Source of the DNA: Gracilimonas sp046602855
GTDB taxonomy: Bacteria; Bacteroidota; Rhodothermia; Balneolales; Balneolaceae
Direction of reading: 5' to 3'
Length of the DNA stretch: 64,000 nt
Assembly: GCF_046602855.1 (NCBI RefSeq)
Contig: NZ_JBKINJ010000001.1
Coordinates: 620,001-684,000 of the forward strand
The translations under genes were made by a program, and so were the position numbers. Below the pieces are notes generated by a model. That model was not told the DNA's origin, made no database searches, and was given only the letters and a program-made list of their open reading frames with translations. Below, piece after piece: positions 38,475 through 47,327 of the stretch (position 1 is the first letter of the stretch; each line of letters opens with the position of its first letter).

Positions 38475-38494
38475 GGTGACACTACGCTGTCACA
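38475..38494. other. Short hairpin between the sensor kinase and the small protein
   Basis: A 6-bp inverted repeat (GTGACA 38476-38481, TGTCAC 38488-38493) with a 6-nt loop lies just after the kinase gene. There is no T run, so it is not a clear terminator; an operator or RNA-processing site is possible. Confidence 0.4.
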
Positions 38495-38534
38495 CCTTAT
38501 GTGTATCATTGAGTAAATCAAAAAACAAAACTCA

Positions 38535-38882
38535 ATGATCATGATGAACAACGCATTATCTACTTACCCGCAAAACCAAACTGAAACTGCTTTATTTGCA
38601 CTTCCAATTCTTAAACGCATCGAGCGCGAAAGCCGAGAAGAATTTAATGAAATGCAGGAAGCCTTCGAATTGATCGGATGGTCGGAATTACCTGATACCT
38701 TAAAAGTGGAGATCCATGATGATATTAAATTTATGGTTGAGGAGCTGAAGGGGCGGTTTTCATCTTGTGATCCTTTTGTAAAACGCAGGCGACAAACCGT
38801 TAACTACTGGGTGAATTGTTATCAGGACGGTATCTGCAGTCTGGAGGCAGCGATCAAGGCGTTAAAAGTAACATCGCTTTAG
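38535..38882 (+). CDS. Small hypothetical protein
   Basis: The 115-aa soluble protein starts at ATG 38535, 81 bp after the kinase, and ends before guaB. No family is recognised. It is charged and helical in pattern (IERESREEFNEMQEAFELIG, DIKFMVEELKG), with two cysteines in the second half (FSSCDPF, DGICSLEA). A hairpin lies just upstream. It may be cotranscribed with the kinase, but that is not shown. The frame is intact; reality is moderately supported. Confidence 0.6.
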   Translation: MIMMNNALSTYPQNQTETALFALPILKRIERESREEFNEMQEAFELIGWSELPDTLKVEIHDDIKFMVEELKGRFSSCDPFVKRRRQTVNYWVNCYQDGICSLEAAIKALKVTSL

Positions 38883-39008
38883 AGACTTTACTCAAATTTG
38901 GATTACTGACGGAGACAGATAAAAGGTGCAAAAAAAGTGAATCGATGCAGAACTTCCAAAGAGATATACTTATCTTTGAAAAACTGCAAGCCAAACATTT
39001 TTTTCTTA

Positions 39009-40496
39009 ATGCACAAAACAGACAACGCCTCTCCATTTGAACGCATTACACGCCAAGGACTTACCTATGATGATGTACTCCTTGTGCCCAATTATTCCAA
39101 AGTGCTTCCACGGGATGTGGATACCAGAATCAGGCTCACACCAAATCTAACACTCAACGTTCCTATCATAAGTGCGGCCATGGACACAGTTTCAGAATAT
39201 CGTTTAGCCATTGCCCTGGCCAGGGAAGGTGGGATTGCGATACTTCACAAGAATATGAGTATTGAAGATCAGGCGGAGCATGCCCGCTTGGTGAAAAGAA
39301 GTGAAAGCGGGATGATCGTGGACCCTGTTACGTTAAAGAAGGGGGCTACAGTAAAGGAAGCCCGTGCTCTCATGAGAAAGCAAAAGATCGGCGGAATCCC
39401 TATCGTTAATGATGCCGGAATTTTAATTGGTATAGTAACCAACAGAGATCTTCGTTTTGAATCCGCGATGAATAAAAAGCTTGGTGAGATCATGACGCAA
39501 GAAGGCCTCATCACGGCCAAAGAAGGAACTAACCTGAAACAAGCCGAAGAGATCCTCCAGCAACACAAAGTTGAAAAATTGCCGATCGTTGATAACAACA
39601 ACAAGCTGGTTGGATTGATCACCTTCAAGGATATCGAAAAGAAAATGAATTTCCCGAATGCCTGTAAAGATGATATGGGTAGACTGAGGGTTGGTGCGGC
39701 CGTTGGTGTAACTGCTGACACCATGGATCGGGTTGACGCACTGGTTGCCGCCAGTGTAGATGTGATAACGGTAGATACTGCACATGGTCATTCCCAGGGC
39801 GTATTGGATACCATTAAGAAAATTAAATCAGTATATCCTGATCTGAACGTGATCGGTGGAAACATCGCCACCAGAGCCGCAGCTGAAGCCCTTGTTGAAG
39901 CGGGGGCAGATGTGGTTAAAGTCGGAGTGGGTCCTGGTTCTATTTGTACCACCCGCGTTGTAACCGGTGTTGGAGTTCCACAGCTTAGTGCTGTGATGGA
40001 AGTAGCCGAATTTACCGGTAAGAATGGAATTGGTCTTATTGCAGATGGAGGTATCAAACAAACGGGCGACATCCCAAAAGCCATTGCAGGTGGAGCTGAT
40101 GCCGTTATGATGGGTTCTATGTTTGCCGGCGTGGATGAAAGTCCCGGCGAGACCATTATTTATGAATCCAGAAAATATAAATCATACCGAGGAATGGGCA
40201 GTATAAGTGCTATGAATAAAGGGTCTAAAGACCGTTATTTCCAGGATGTTGAGGATGACATAAATAAACTGGTTCCTGAGGGCATTGAAGGTCGCGTACC
40301 GTTCAAAGGATATCTGAGCGAGGTAGTTCATCAAATGACAGGTGGTTTGCGGGCAGCTATGGGATATGCAGGTGCTGCTGATATCGAAGAGATGAAAAAA
40401 GCTGAATTTGTACAGATCTCCGCTGCAGCCTACAGAGAAAGTCACCCTCACTCAGTTCAGATCACTAAAGAAGCTCCTAACTATTCGGTTTCATAA
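39009..40496 (+). CDS. guaB: Inosine-5'-monophosphate dehydrogenase
   Basis: From ATG at 39009 there are 495 aa; a GTG at 38937 would add a 24-residue extension with no family match. The protein has the IMPDH barrel interrupted by two CBS domains (about 95-215), and the catalytic Cys lies in GPGSICTTRVVTGVGVPQ. It oxidises IMP to XMP, the rate-limiting step to GMP. Length and motifs are standard. A decayed glycosyltransferase follows 5 bp after its stop. Confidence 0.97.
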   Translation: MHKTDNASPFERITRQGLTYDDVLLVPNYSKVLPRDVDTRIRLTPNLTLNVPIISAAMDTVSEYRLAIALAREGGIAILHKNMSIEDQAEHARLVKRSESGMIVDPVTLKKGATVKEARALMRKQKIGGIPIVNDAGILIGIVTNRDLRFESAMNKKLGEIMTQEGLITAKEGTNLKQAEEILQQHKVEKLPIVDNNNKLVGLITFKDIEKKMNFPNACKDDMGRLRVGAAVGVTADTMDRVDALVAASVDVITVDTAHGHSQGVLDTIKKIKSVYPDLNVIGGNIATRAAAEALVEAGADVVKVGVGPGSICTTRVVTGVGVPQLSAVMEVAEFTGKNGIGLIADGGIKQTGDIPKAIAGGADAVMMGSMFAGVDESPGETIIYESRKYKSYRGMGSISAMNKGSKDRYFQDVEDDINKLVPEGIEGRVPFKGYLSEVVHQMTGGLRAAMGYAGAADIEEMKKAEFVQISAAAYRESHPHSVQITKEAPNYSVS

Positions 40497-40501
40497 ACGG
40501 C

Positions 40502-41200
40502 TTGCTCGGCATAAAAAATGTGCTATTTATGGTCTACTACTTCCCGCCTCTTGGTGGGAGCGGGGTCCAACGGGCACTCAAATTCTTTAAATACCTTCGT
40601 GATTTTAGGAGGAACCCGGTAGTGATATGTCCTATAACGGGAGATCATCCCGATATCCCACTTAATACAAGTGTAATTACTCATGGCTTTGATCCAGTTG
40701 ATTTCAATGGAACAGTTAAGCCAACTTTGGAGTATAAATCAAAAAAGTTTAATCTGCTGTATGGCGGTTTGTTTTATGAGTCCAACCAGCCTGATGTTTT
40801 TCTGAAAAGCGTTAAAAGAACTGGTTCAAGAGTCAAGGATAAGCCGGGAAGATTTTTAACTTCCTTTTCAGGGAGCTTTGACCCGCGTATTAAAGATTAT
40901 GTGAATGATCTTGATATGGGAAATTCTGTAACAGATTGCGGATGTATAACTCATAGTATAGCAGTTACCAACGTTCAAAAATCTGATGCGTAATGGATGA
41001 CCTCGAATTTTAACCCGGTTCACAAACAATTTAAAAGTGGAAAGCTTTTTGAATGCCTGGGTTTGGAAAAATCGATTTTGGGTCTGGTTCATAGTGGATC
41101 TGAAAAAGAGGCCTTGAAACATTATGAGGCAGGATATATTACAAAACCGATTGATATTGAAGCGGTTAAAAAGACCGTTTTATCTTTGATTGTTGGTTGA
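40502..41200 (+). pseudogene. Decayed GT4-family glycosyltransferase
   Basis: The frame opens with a typical GT4 N-terminus (VLFMVYYFPPLGGSGVQRALKFFKYLR). At about 40655-40670 it then jumps into sequence from the C-terminal domain (ITHGFDPVDF), so roughly 150 or more residues of the middle are missing. The C-terminal segments continue (LLYGGLFYES.., FSGSFDPRIKDYV.., KLFECLGLEKSILGLV) but are broken by an in-frame TAA at 40991-40993; reading resumes in the same frame to 41200. The natural start also appears lost: the codon before KNVLFM is ATA. Internal deletion plus nonsense mutation support a pseudogene. A small chance remains of two short functional proteins. Confidence 0.88.
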
Positions 41201-41338
41201 AAAGGCAGGAATTTGAAAAGTGCTGGCAAAAGATACATACAACAATATGATCGAAGAAAACTAACGAAAGAATTGGCAGTGGTATTCAATACATTATCAT
41301 CTCAATAATTATTCGACTATTGTTTAAATTATAAGCCT
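41201..41338. other. Intergenic region upstream of the cell-shape/ATP synthase series
   Basis: This 138-bp AT-rich gap follows the pseudogene and probably holds the promoter of the M23-bactofilin-atp series. I see no clear terminator or unambiguous promoter motif. Confidence 0.4.
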
Positions 41339-42196
41339 ATGATTGATCTGCTAAAAAAATTATTTGAACAGCGCCGTAAAGAAATAACGGTCATGTTACT
41401 GGATGATTCCCAACCGGGTGAGGATAACTCGTATAAATTATATCCAAATAGTATCTTTGGGATATTTGTAACGATCTTTGCCATTATGGTAGTTGTAATT
41501 GGAGTTACGTTCATGATAACACCATTAGGCGAGCTGTTATATAACTCTGATGAAGCTGAGATCAGGGCTCAGATAATGCAGATCACAAATAAAACAATTG
41601 CACTTGAAGATTCTCTCAAGAAAAGAGATACCCAGCTTCAAGAGATGAAGAATATCATACGCCTTAGTGTGGACACCACTCTTGCCATGGACCAACGGTT
41701 CGACCAGTTGTTCACAGAAACACAACGCACGAACCAAGGTGACTTTATTTCCATGGAGGAGTTTGGTTCAATCGATAAGCTTTCACAAAATGAGATTCTG
41801 TTTTCCAACGTATCAAAAACCATACCTGACTTTCCCGGGCGGTATCCTGTCAAAGGCTCGTTAACAAGGGGATATTTACCGGATGAAGAACATTATGGCA
41901 TTGACATTGCAACAGGGATAGACGAACCTGTGATCAATATTGCAGACGGATCCGTATTTACGAGTAACTGGACCATTAACAATGGATACGTTATCTCTGT
42001 TCAGCACGGTAATGGCGTAGTAACCACTTTCAAGCATTTAGCTAAGTTAAACAAAAGAGAAGGAGACCTTGTACTGAAAGGTGATATTTTGGGTGCTACC
42101 GGTGATGCCGGTGTTTTAAGCACCGGTCCGCATCTTCACATAGAAGTATGGAAAAATGGTGTTCCTCAAAACCCTGAATTATATTTAATAAATTAA
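41339..42196 (+). CDS. M23-family metallopeptidase with membrane anchor
   Basis: The 285-aa protein has one membrane segment (about 40-62, IFGIFVTIFAIMVVVIGVTFMI), a coiled-coil-like stalk (about 70-130) and a C-terminal M23 (LytM) domain with the zinc motifs HYGIDIATG (HxxxD) and GPHLHIEVW (HxH). All expected metal residues are present, so active peptidoglycan hydrolysis is likely. The bactofilin gene follows after 8 bp, the common cell-shape pairing. Confidence 0.92.
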   Translation: MIDLLKKLFEQRRKEITVMLLDDSQPGEDNSYKLYPNSIFGIFVTIFAIMVVVIGVTFMITPLGELLYNSDEAEIRAQIMQITNKTIALEDSLKKRDTQLQEMKNIIRLSVDTTLAMDQRFDQLFTETQRTNQGDFISMEEFGSIDKLSQNEILFSNVSKTIPDFPGRYPVKGSLTRGYLPDEEHYGIDIATGIDEPVINIADGSVFTSNWTINNGYVISVQHGNGVVTTFKHLAKLNKREGDLVLKGDILGATGDAGVLSTGPHLHIEVWKNGVPQNPELYLIN

Positions 42197-42204
42197 TAAA
42201 GAAT

Positions 42205-42627
42205 ATGCTTAACTCTAAGAAATCATCAAAAAACGTGTCAGACAACTCCAGACAATCACCAACGGTTAATATTATCAGTGAAGGCACCAAGCTGAAAGGG
42301 GATCTGAATTCAGATTCTGATATTCGTGTAGCCGGCACCGTTGAGGGTGAAGCCCGCTCTAAAGGGAAGATCATAATTACCGCAAATGGAAACATAAATG
42401 GCAATCTAGATTCTGCTGATGCTGATATTGCCGGAAAAATAGATGGAGAGGTCAAGGTTTCCAATAAGCTGACTCTCAGAGCCAGCGCGGTCATTGATGG
42501 AAATATATACACGAAGACCTTAATAGTTGAAGAAGGGGCACAGATCAACGGTTCATGCAGAATGGGTTCCGATGCTAAATCTTACAGCAGCAGCAAAGAA
42601 ACCGAAAAATCCGGAACAAGCAGTTAA
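42205..42627 (+). CDS. Bactofilin
   Basis: The 140-aa protein has a short disordered N-terminus, a central bactofilin beta-helix domain (about 27-120) made of repeats such as GDLNSDSDIRVAGTVEGEA and GNINGNLDSADADIAGKIDG, and a Ser/Lys-rich tail (SYSSSKETEKSGTSS). Bactofilins polymerise into filaments and organise peptidoglycan enzymes, often the adjacent M23 peptidase. Its 3' end overlaps the start of the next frame. Confidence 0.93.
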   Translation: MLNSKKSSKNVSDNSRQSPTVNIISEGTKLKGDLNSDSDIRVAGTVEGEARSKGKIIITANGNINGNLDSADADIAGKIDGEVKVSNKLTLRASAVIDGNIYTKTLIVEEGAQINGSCRMGSDAKSYSSSKETEKSGTSS

Positions 42628-42868
42628 AAAGAATCGCAATTCATTGCCAAAAAATCTACTGCCAAAGAAATACACCGAATATCTGGGATTGGGAGCTGAA
42701 ATAGCGGCTTCCCTTTTGATACCGATTATGGTCGGTTACTATCTGGATGAATATTTCGGGACTTCACCTTTTATATTACTCGTAGGTGTTTTGGGAGCAA
42801 TGATCGGATTCGGATTAATGATATATCGTATATCAATAAAACTAGATTCTGACGATGATCAATCTTGA
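42572..42868 (+). CDS. AtpZ/AtpI-type ATP synthase accessory membrane protein
   Basis: From ATG at 42572 there are 98 aa: a basic N-terminus and two membrane helices (about 37-53 and 59-78) with the AtpZ pattern (YLGLGAEIAASLLIPIMVGYYLDEYFGTSP). Upstream of this, further in-frame starts would overlap bactofilin even more; a TTG at 42644 would avoid the overlap and may be the true start. It sits just before the second AtpI-like gene and atpB. AtpI/AtpZ are thought to help c-ring assembly or cation supply. The start is uncertain. Confidence 0.82.
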   Translation: MLNLTAAAKKPKNPEQAVKKNRNSLPKNLLPKKYTEYLGLGAEIAASLLIPIMVGYYLDEYFGTSPFILLVGVLGAMIGFGLMIYRISIKLDSDDDQS

Positions 42869-43223
42869 TGATGGAGTTTTAAAAAACTCACTCATAATTT
42901 CCGCTCTGCTGATAGCTATCTCAATAACTTTTTTTTTGATAGGCAGTGGCGAGGGAGTTGCTGTGTTGTCGGGCACCTTGCTTAGTGGAGTTTTTGTTGT
43001 TAGTAGTGCATGGGTTTTTGAAACCTACCAATACGCTGAAAATTCCGTTTTTACGAAGATTTATTTCATATCCGTAGGTGTTCGTTTAATAGTGATCTTA
43101 ACACTATTCGGAATTTTGCTTGGAATAACAAAAATTGATGAAATCTACTTTACAGTTAGTTTTTTAATTTCCTATCTTTGTCAATCTGTAACGGAAATGA
43201 TTTTTTTAAACAAAATTATATAA
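42855..43223 (+). CDS. AtpI-like ATP synthase accessory membrane protein
   Basis: The 122-aa protein has four predicted membrane helices (about 9-28, 32-51, 67-89, 96-116) and is placed between AtpZ and atpB, where the ATP synthase I family (PF03899) usually sits. It overlaps AtpZ by 14 bp. Sequence similarity within this family is low, so position carries most weight. Confidence 0.7.
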   Translation: MINLDDGVLKNSLIISALLIAISITFFLIGSGEGVAVLSGTLLSGVFVVSSAWVFETYQYAENSVFTKIYFISVGVRLIVILTLFGILLGITKIDEIYFTVSFLISYLCQSVTEMIFLNKII

Positions 43224-43241
43224 AAAAGAGTAGCAGATAAA

Positions 43242-44315
43242 ATGGTTCAAACCCTGCGTCGAGTTTTTTTAACTCTTTTGTTTTTATCTATAAGCACTTC
43301 AAATACATTTGCAGCTGATGCAGCTGACCAGGATGATGGTCAAGTACTTGACGTTATGGGGACCATAGCAGATCACGATTATTTAAAAACACCCTTTGGT
43401 AAAATTTATCTGCCCCGAATATTTTATTGGGAAAATGCTGCCGGTGATACAAACTTTGATACTTTTACATCTACTGCTTCAGCAGTAGAATCCGGGGCCT
43501 TTATGATGAATGAAGAAGATATTTTAGTGCCTGCCGGTAATGGGCGTATTATTGTTGACCTGTCAATAACATCACACTTGATCTTCTTTTGGCTGGGTAT
43601 GGGCTTAGCGGTGATTTTGACGCTAATGGCTGCTCGAAAATATAAAAAAGGAATTGGAAGAGACGTAGAGCCTAAAGGTGCATTTCAGAACATTTTTGAA
43701 TTGTTATTTGTCTTTGTCAGAGATGAAATAGCCCGCGACAATATAGACAGTCAAAAAGCTGACAAGTACGTTCCTTATCTGTTTACCATGTTTATGGGAA
43801 TCACTTTCATGAACCTATTTGGGCTTTTGCCTTGGGCTGCCACAGCAACTGCTGACCTGACAGTAACGGCAACGCTTGCAACGGTTACATTTTTGATTAC
43901 GCAATTTAGCGGCACCAAAGACTATTGGGCTCACGTTTTTGTATTTCCTGGAGTACCTTCGTGGGTGCGTTTGATACTCACACCGGTTGAAATACTTGGT
44001 TTATTTACAAAGCCATTTGCACTAGCTGTACGTTTATTTGCAAATATGCTCTCAGGTAAGATCATGATAATCGCCATACTTGGTCTTGTCTTTATATTTA
44101 CGGATTTACTTGGAGCAACCGCCGGAATAGGAGTGAGTGTTTTTTCAGTCCTATTAACTGTGGTTCTATATGCATTGAAAGCTTTTGTAGCACTTTTGCA
44201 GGCGTACATTTTTGCTCTGCTTTCCGCAGTATTTATTGGAATGGCTGCAGAAAGTCATGAGCATGATGAAGAAGGATATCACTCAGAACATATTGCTGAA
44301 GAAGTTTCAGCTTAA
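43242..44315 (+). CDS. atpB: ATP synthase F0 subunit a
   Basis: The 357-aa protein has an N-terminal signal-like hydrophobic segment (ending SNTFAAD), a soluble stretch with repeated acidic residues, then the polytopic subunit a domain. The essential arginine lies in the conserved LAVRLFANMLSGK (about 262-274). The extended N-terminus and His-rich C-tail (AAESHEHDEEGYHSEH) are seen in Bacteroidota homologues. Subunit a provides the proton half-channels next to the c-ring. It is followed by atpE after 40 bp. Confidence 0.95.
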   Translation: MVQTLRRVFLTLLFLSISTSNTFAADAADQDDGQVLDVMGTIADHDYLKTPFGKIYLPRIFYWENAAGDTNFDTFTSTASAVESGAFMMNEEDILVPAGNGRIIVDLSITSHLIFFWLGMGLAVILTLMAARKYKKGIGRDVEPKGAFQNIFELLFVFVRDEIARDNIDSQKADKYVPYLFTMFMGITFMNLFGLLPWAATATADLTVTATLATVTFLITQFSGTKDYWAHVFVFPGVPSWVRLILTPVEILGLFTKPFALAVRLFANMLSGKIMIIAILGLVFIFTDLLGATAGIGVSVFSVLLTVVLYALKAFVALLQAYIFALLSAVFIGMAAESHEHDEEGYHSEHIAEEVSA

Positions 44316-44355
44316 TAACAAAACTAACACTAATAAAAACTAAACAAACAGAACT

Positions 44356-44577
44356 ATGGGATTTTTAGCAGCTGGTATTGGAGCCGGAATTGTAGCACTT
44401 GCAGCCGGAATCGGAATCGGAATGATCGGTAAAAGTGCGACAGAAAGTATTGCACGTCAGCCGGAAGCTGCCGGCGATATTCGCGGTGCGATGATTTTGA
44501 CTGCCGCTTTTATTGAAGGTGTAGCACTTCTTGGAGCCGTTGTATGTATTCTGCTTGCTCTTGGAATTGGACAATAA
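44356..44577 (+). CDS. atpE: ATP synthase F0 subunit c
   Basis: The 73-aa hairpin of two membrane helices has a Gly/Ala-rich first helix (GIGAGIVALAAGIGIG), the conserved polar loop RQPEAAGD (34-41) and the proton-carrying Glu54 in AFIEGVALLG. No Na+-type Gln/Glu-Ser ligand set is present, so a proton-driven ring is likely. Size is typical. Confidence 0.97.
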   Translation: MGFLAAGIGAGIVALAAGIGIGMIGKSATESIARQPEAAGDIRGAMILTAAFIEGVALLGAVVCILLALGIGQ

Positions 44578-44596
44578 TCTTAGATAGGGAACTATC

Positions 44597-45112
44597 ATGA
44601 TTTTCCTTTTAGCAGGTGGGGGTGGCTTACTCTCATTTAATTCAGGCTTGGCATTTTGGATCTTAGTATCCTTAGTGATATTCATGCTTGTAATGATGAA
44701 GTTTGCTGTTCCACCGATTATGTCTGCACTTCAGGAACGTGAGCAAAATATCAAGAGCTCTTTAGAATCTGCTGAGAAAGCTATTGCCAAAGCAGAAAAG
44801 ATCTCTAAAGATAATGAAAAAGCTCTTCGTGAAGCTGAGGTTAAGGCACAGCAGATCCGCAAAGAAGCCATCGAAGAAGCTGAACTGATACGTACAGATC
44901 GTATCAATAAGGCTAAAGAAGATGCTGATCAATTGATTGAGCAGGCAAAAAGCACGATTGAACAAGAGAAAAAGCAAGCTCTTAAGGAGTTGAGAAGTGA
45001 GGTCGCAAAACTTGCGGTGCAATCTGCTTCTATCATAATCGATTCCGAGCTTGATAATGAAAAGAATAACAAGCTGGTAGATAATTTTTTAACTGATCTA
45101 TCTAAAAACTAA
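44597..45112 (+). CDS. atpF: ATP synthase F0 subunit b
   Basis: The 171-aa protein has one N-terminal membrane helix (about 18-36) followed by a long charged coiled coil (about 45-160), the peripheral stalk pattern. It lies between atpE and atpH with 19 bp and 8 bp gaps. Only one b-type gene is present, so it is a homodimer rather than b/b'. Confidence 0.94.
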   Translation: MIFLLAGGGGLLSFNSGLAFWILVSLVIFMLVMMKFAVPPIMSALQEREQNIKSSLESAEKAIAKAEKISKDNEKALREAEVKAQQIRKEAIEEAELIRTDRINKAKEDADQLIEQAKSTIEQEKKQALKELRSEVAKLAVQSASIIIDSELDNEKNNKLVDNFLTDLSKN

Positions 45113-45120
45113 TTTAATTC

Positions 45121-45669
45121 ATGCTGGTATCTAAGGCTTCAGGAAGGTATGCAAAAGCACTTTTAGAGCTTGCAGAAGAACAAAATGTTCTCGAGCAAAC
45201 TCTTGAGGATGTCTTATTTATAAAAGAGACCATAGACGGATCGAGGGATCTTCTTATTGCATTAAAGAGTCCTGTCATCAAGCCTGAAAAAAAGGTTGCA
45301 ATACTTGAGGAAATTTTCGGAGATGAGGTAGGTGAACTTGTTCATAAGTTTATCACACTGATCGCCCGGAAAAATCGTCAAAGTATGATCGATGAGATCG
45401 CCAATTCTTTTATTGAGGTCTATAACGATCATGTTGGTATCATTGAAGCAAAAGTATCTGTAGCTAATAAACTAACCGATGAACAATTGGATAAAGTTAA
45501 ATCCAGGTTAGCTGAAGTAACAGGTAAAAAGATACAGATCGTGGAATATGTGGATGAAGATCTTAGAGGTGGAATGGCCATCAAGATCGCAGACACAGTT
45601 ATTGACGGTACCGTTAAGCATAAATTAGAGCAGCTTGAGGATGTATTCCTAAGCTCAGCGATGGAATAA
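45121..45669 (+). CDS. atpH: ATP synthase F1 subunit delta
   Basis: The 182-aa protein carries the OSCP/delta pattern: an N-terminal SKASGRYAKALLELAEEQ helix and a C-terminal domain ending LRGGMAIKIADTVIDGTVKHKLEQL. It links the b stalk to F1. Length and position are standard. Confidence 0.95.
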   Translation: MLVSKASGRYAKALLELAEEQNVLEQTLEDVLFIKETIDGSRDLLIALKSPVIKPEKKVAILEEIFGDEVGELVHKFITLIARKNRQSMIDEIANSFIEVYNDHVGIIEAKVSVANKLTDEQLDKVKSRLAEVTGKKIQIVEYVDEDLRGGMAIKIADTVIDGTVKHKLEQLEDVFLSSAME

Positions 45670-45701
45670 AATTTCAAAACATTTTTAACTAGATATATAA
45701 G

Positions 45702-47309
45702 ATGAGTCAAGTCAGACCAGACGAAGTTTCAGCCATTTTAAGAAAACAACTCTCAGGCTTCGACAACGAGGCAGATACCTACGATGTAGGAACCGTACTA
45801 GAAGTGGGTGATGGTATTGCACGTGTTTACGGTTTGTCCAAAGTACAAGCCGGTGAATTGGTTGAGCTACCTGAATCTAAAGATGATAACGGCAACTCAG
45901 TAACCGGAATGGTACTAAACCTCGAGGAAGATAATGTAGGTATCGTTCTATTCGGTTCTGCAAATGCCGTAGAGGAAGGTCACACTGTTAAACGAACAAA
46001 TGATATTGCCTCCATACAGGTTGGTGAGGGTCTTTTAGGCCGTGTGATAAACCCATTGGGTGTTCCAATTGATGGTAAGGGCAGTATCAGTGGCGAGACT
46101 ATCAAATTACCTCTTGAGCGTAAAGCTCCCGGTGTAATTTACCGTGAACCTGTTACCGAACCATTGCAAACAGGTTTAAAGTCCATTGACTCATTGATCC
46201 CAATTGGTAGAGGTCAGCGTGAGTTGATAATCGGTGACCGTCAGACAGGTAAAACAGCTGTTGCCATTGATACCATAATCAACCAAAAAGCAACTCAAGA
46301 TACAGATAAACCGGTACATTGTATCTATGTAGCTGTTGGACAAAAAGGTTCAACTATAGCGAGGATCCGTAAAGTTCTGGAAGATAACGGTGCTATAAAT
46401 TATACTACTATTGTAGCCGCACCTGCCAGTACATCTGCACCACTCCGTTATATTGCACCTTTTGCCGGAGCTGCAATTGGTGAATATTTTCGTGATACAG
46501 GTAGACATGCTCTGGTTATTTATGATGACCTTTCTAAACAGGCTGTTGCTTACCGTGAACTATCACTTTTGCTGAAGCGACCTCCGGGACGTGAAGCTTA
46601 CCCTGGTGATGTGTTCTATTTACATAGTCGTCTTCTTGAGCGTGCTGCTAAGATCATTCGTGATGATGAAGTAGCTAAGAGCATGAACAATATTCCTGAA
46701 GAACTTAAGCCTAGTGTAAAAGGAGGCGGTTCATTGACAGCTCTACCTGTTATTGAGACCCAGGCGGGTGATGTTTCAGCTTATATCCCAACTAACGTAA
46801 TTTCTATTACAGATGGACAGATCTTTTTGGATACGGACCTGTTCAACCAGGGTATACGTCCTGCCATTGATGTAGGTACTTCGGTATCTCGTGTTGGTGG
46901 TTCTGCTCAGGTTAAGTCCATGAAAAAACTATCAGGTACTTTGAAACTTGATCTGGCACAATATCGTGAACTCGAGGCATTTGCCAAGTTCGGTTCTGAT
47001 CTTGATGCTTCTACACAAGCACAGCTTAGAAAGGGTGAAAGAACGGTTGAGCTATTGAAACAGGGTGAGTATCAACCACTACCTGTAGAGCAACAGATAG
47101 CGTTACTTAAAATAAACGCAGAAGGCCTTTTGGATAAGCTTGCTGTAAATGAGATCGGTGAGTTCGAAGAACAATACCTCGAAACTGTTGGCATTAAGTT
47201 TGACGATGAAATGAAGTCACTTTCTAAAACTGGCGTTCTTGATGACAGTTTTGGTGATGAGTTGATAAAAACTGCTAAATCTGTAATTGAACAGGTAACA
47301 GCTAACTAA
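45702..47309 (+). CDS. atpA: ATP synthase F1 subunit alpha
   Basis: The 535-aa protein has the Walker A motif GDRQTGKTAVA (about 173-183) and the alpha/beta signature PAIDVGTSVSRVGGSAQ. Alpha subunits bind nucleotide non-catalytically in the F1 hexamer. It is 32 bp after atpH and 18 bp before atpG. Confidence 0.98.
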   Translation: MSQVRPDEVSAILRKQLSGFDNEADTYDVGTVLEVGDGIARVYGLSKVQAGELVELPESKDDNGNSVTGMVLNLEEDNVGIVLFGSANAVEEGHTVKRTNDIASIQVGEGLLGRVINPLGVPIDGKGSISGETIKLPLERKAPGVIYREPVTEPLQTGLKSIDSLIPIGRGQRELIIGDRQTGKTAVAIDTIINQKATQDTDKPVHCIYVAVGQKGSTIARIRKVLEDNGAINYTTIVAAPASTSAPLRYIAPFAGAAIGEYFRDTGRHALVIYDDLSKQAVAYRELSLLLKRPPGREAYPGDVFYLHSRLLERAAKIIRDDEVAKSMNNIPEELKPSVKGGGSLTALPVIETQAGDVSAYIPTNVISITDGQIFLDTDLFNQGIRPAIDVGTSVSRVGGSAQVKSMKKLSGTLKLDLAQYRELEAFAKFGSDLDASTQAQLRKGERTVELLKQGEYQPLPVEQQIALLKINAEGLLDKLAVNEIGEFEEQYLETVGIKFDDEMKSLSKTGVLDDSFGDELIKTAKSVIEQVTAN

Positions 47310-47327
47310 TTTACAGCGGATTAATCA

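Noticed and set aside
40502..41200. Two separate small intact genes instead of a pseudogene
   Set aside because: Both halves are in the same frame, match different parts of one GT4 protein and lack a complete domain.
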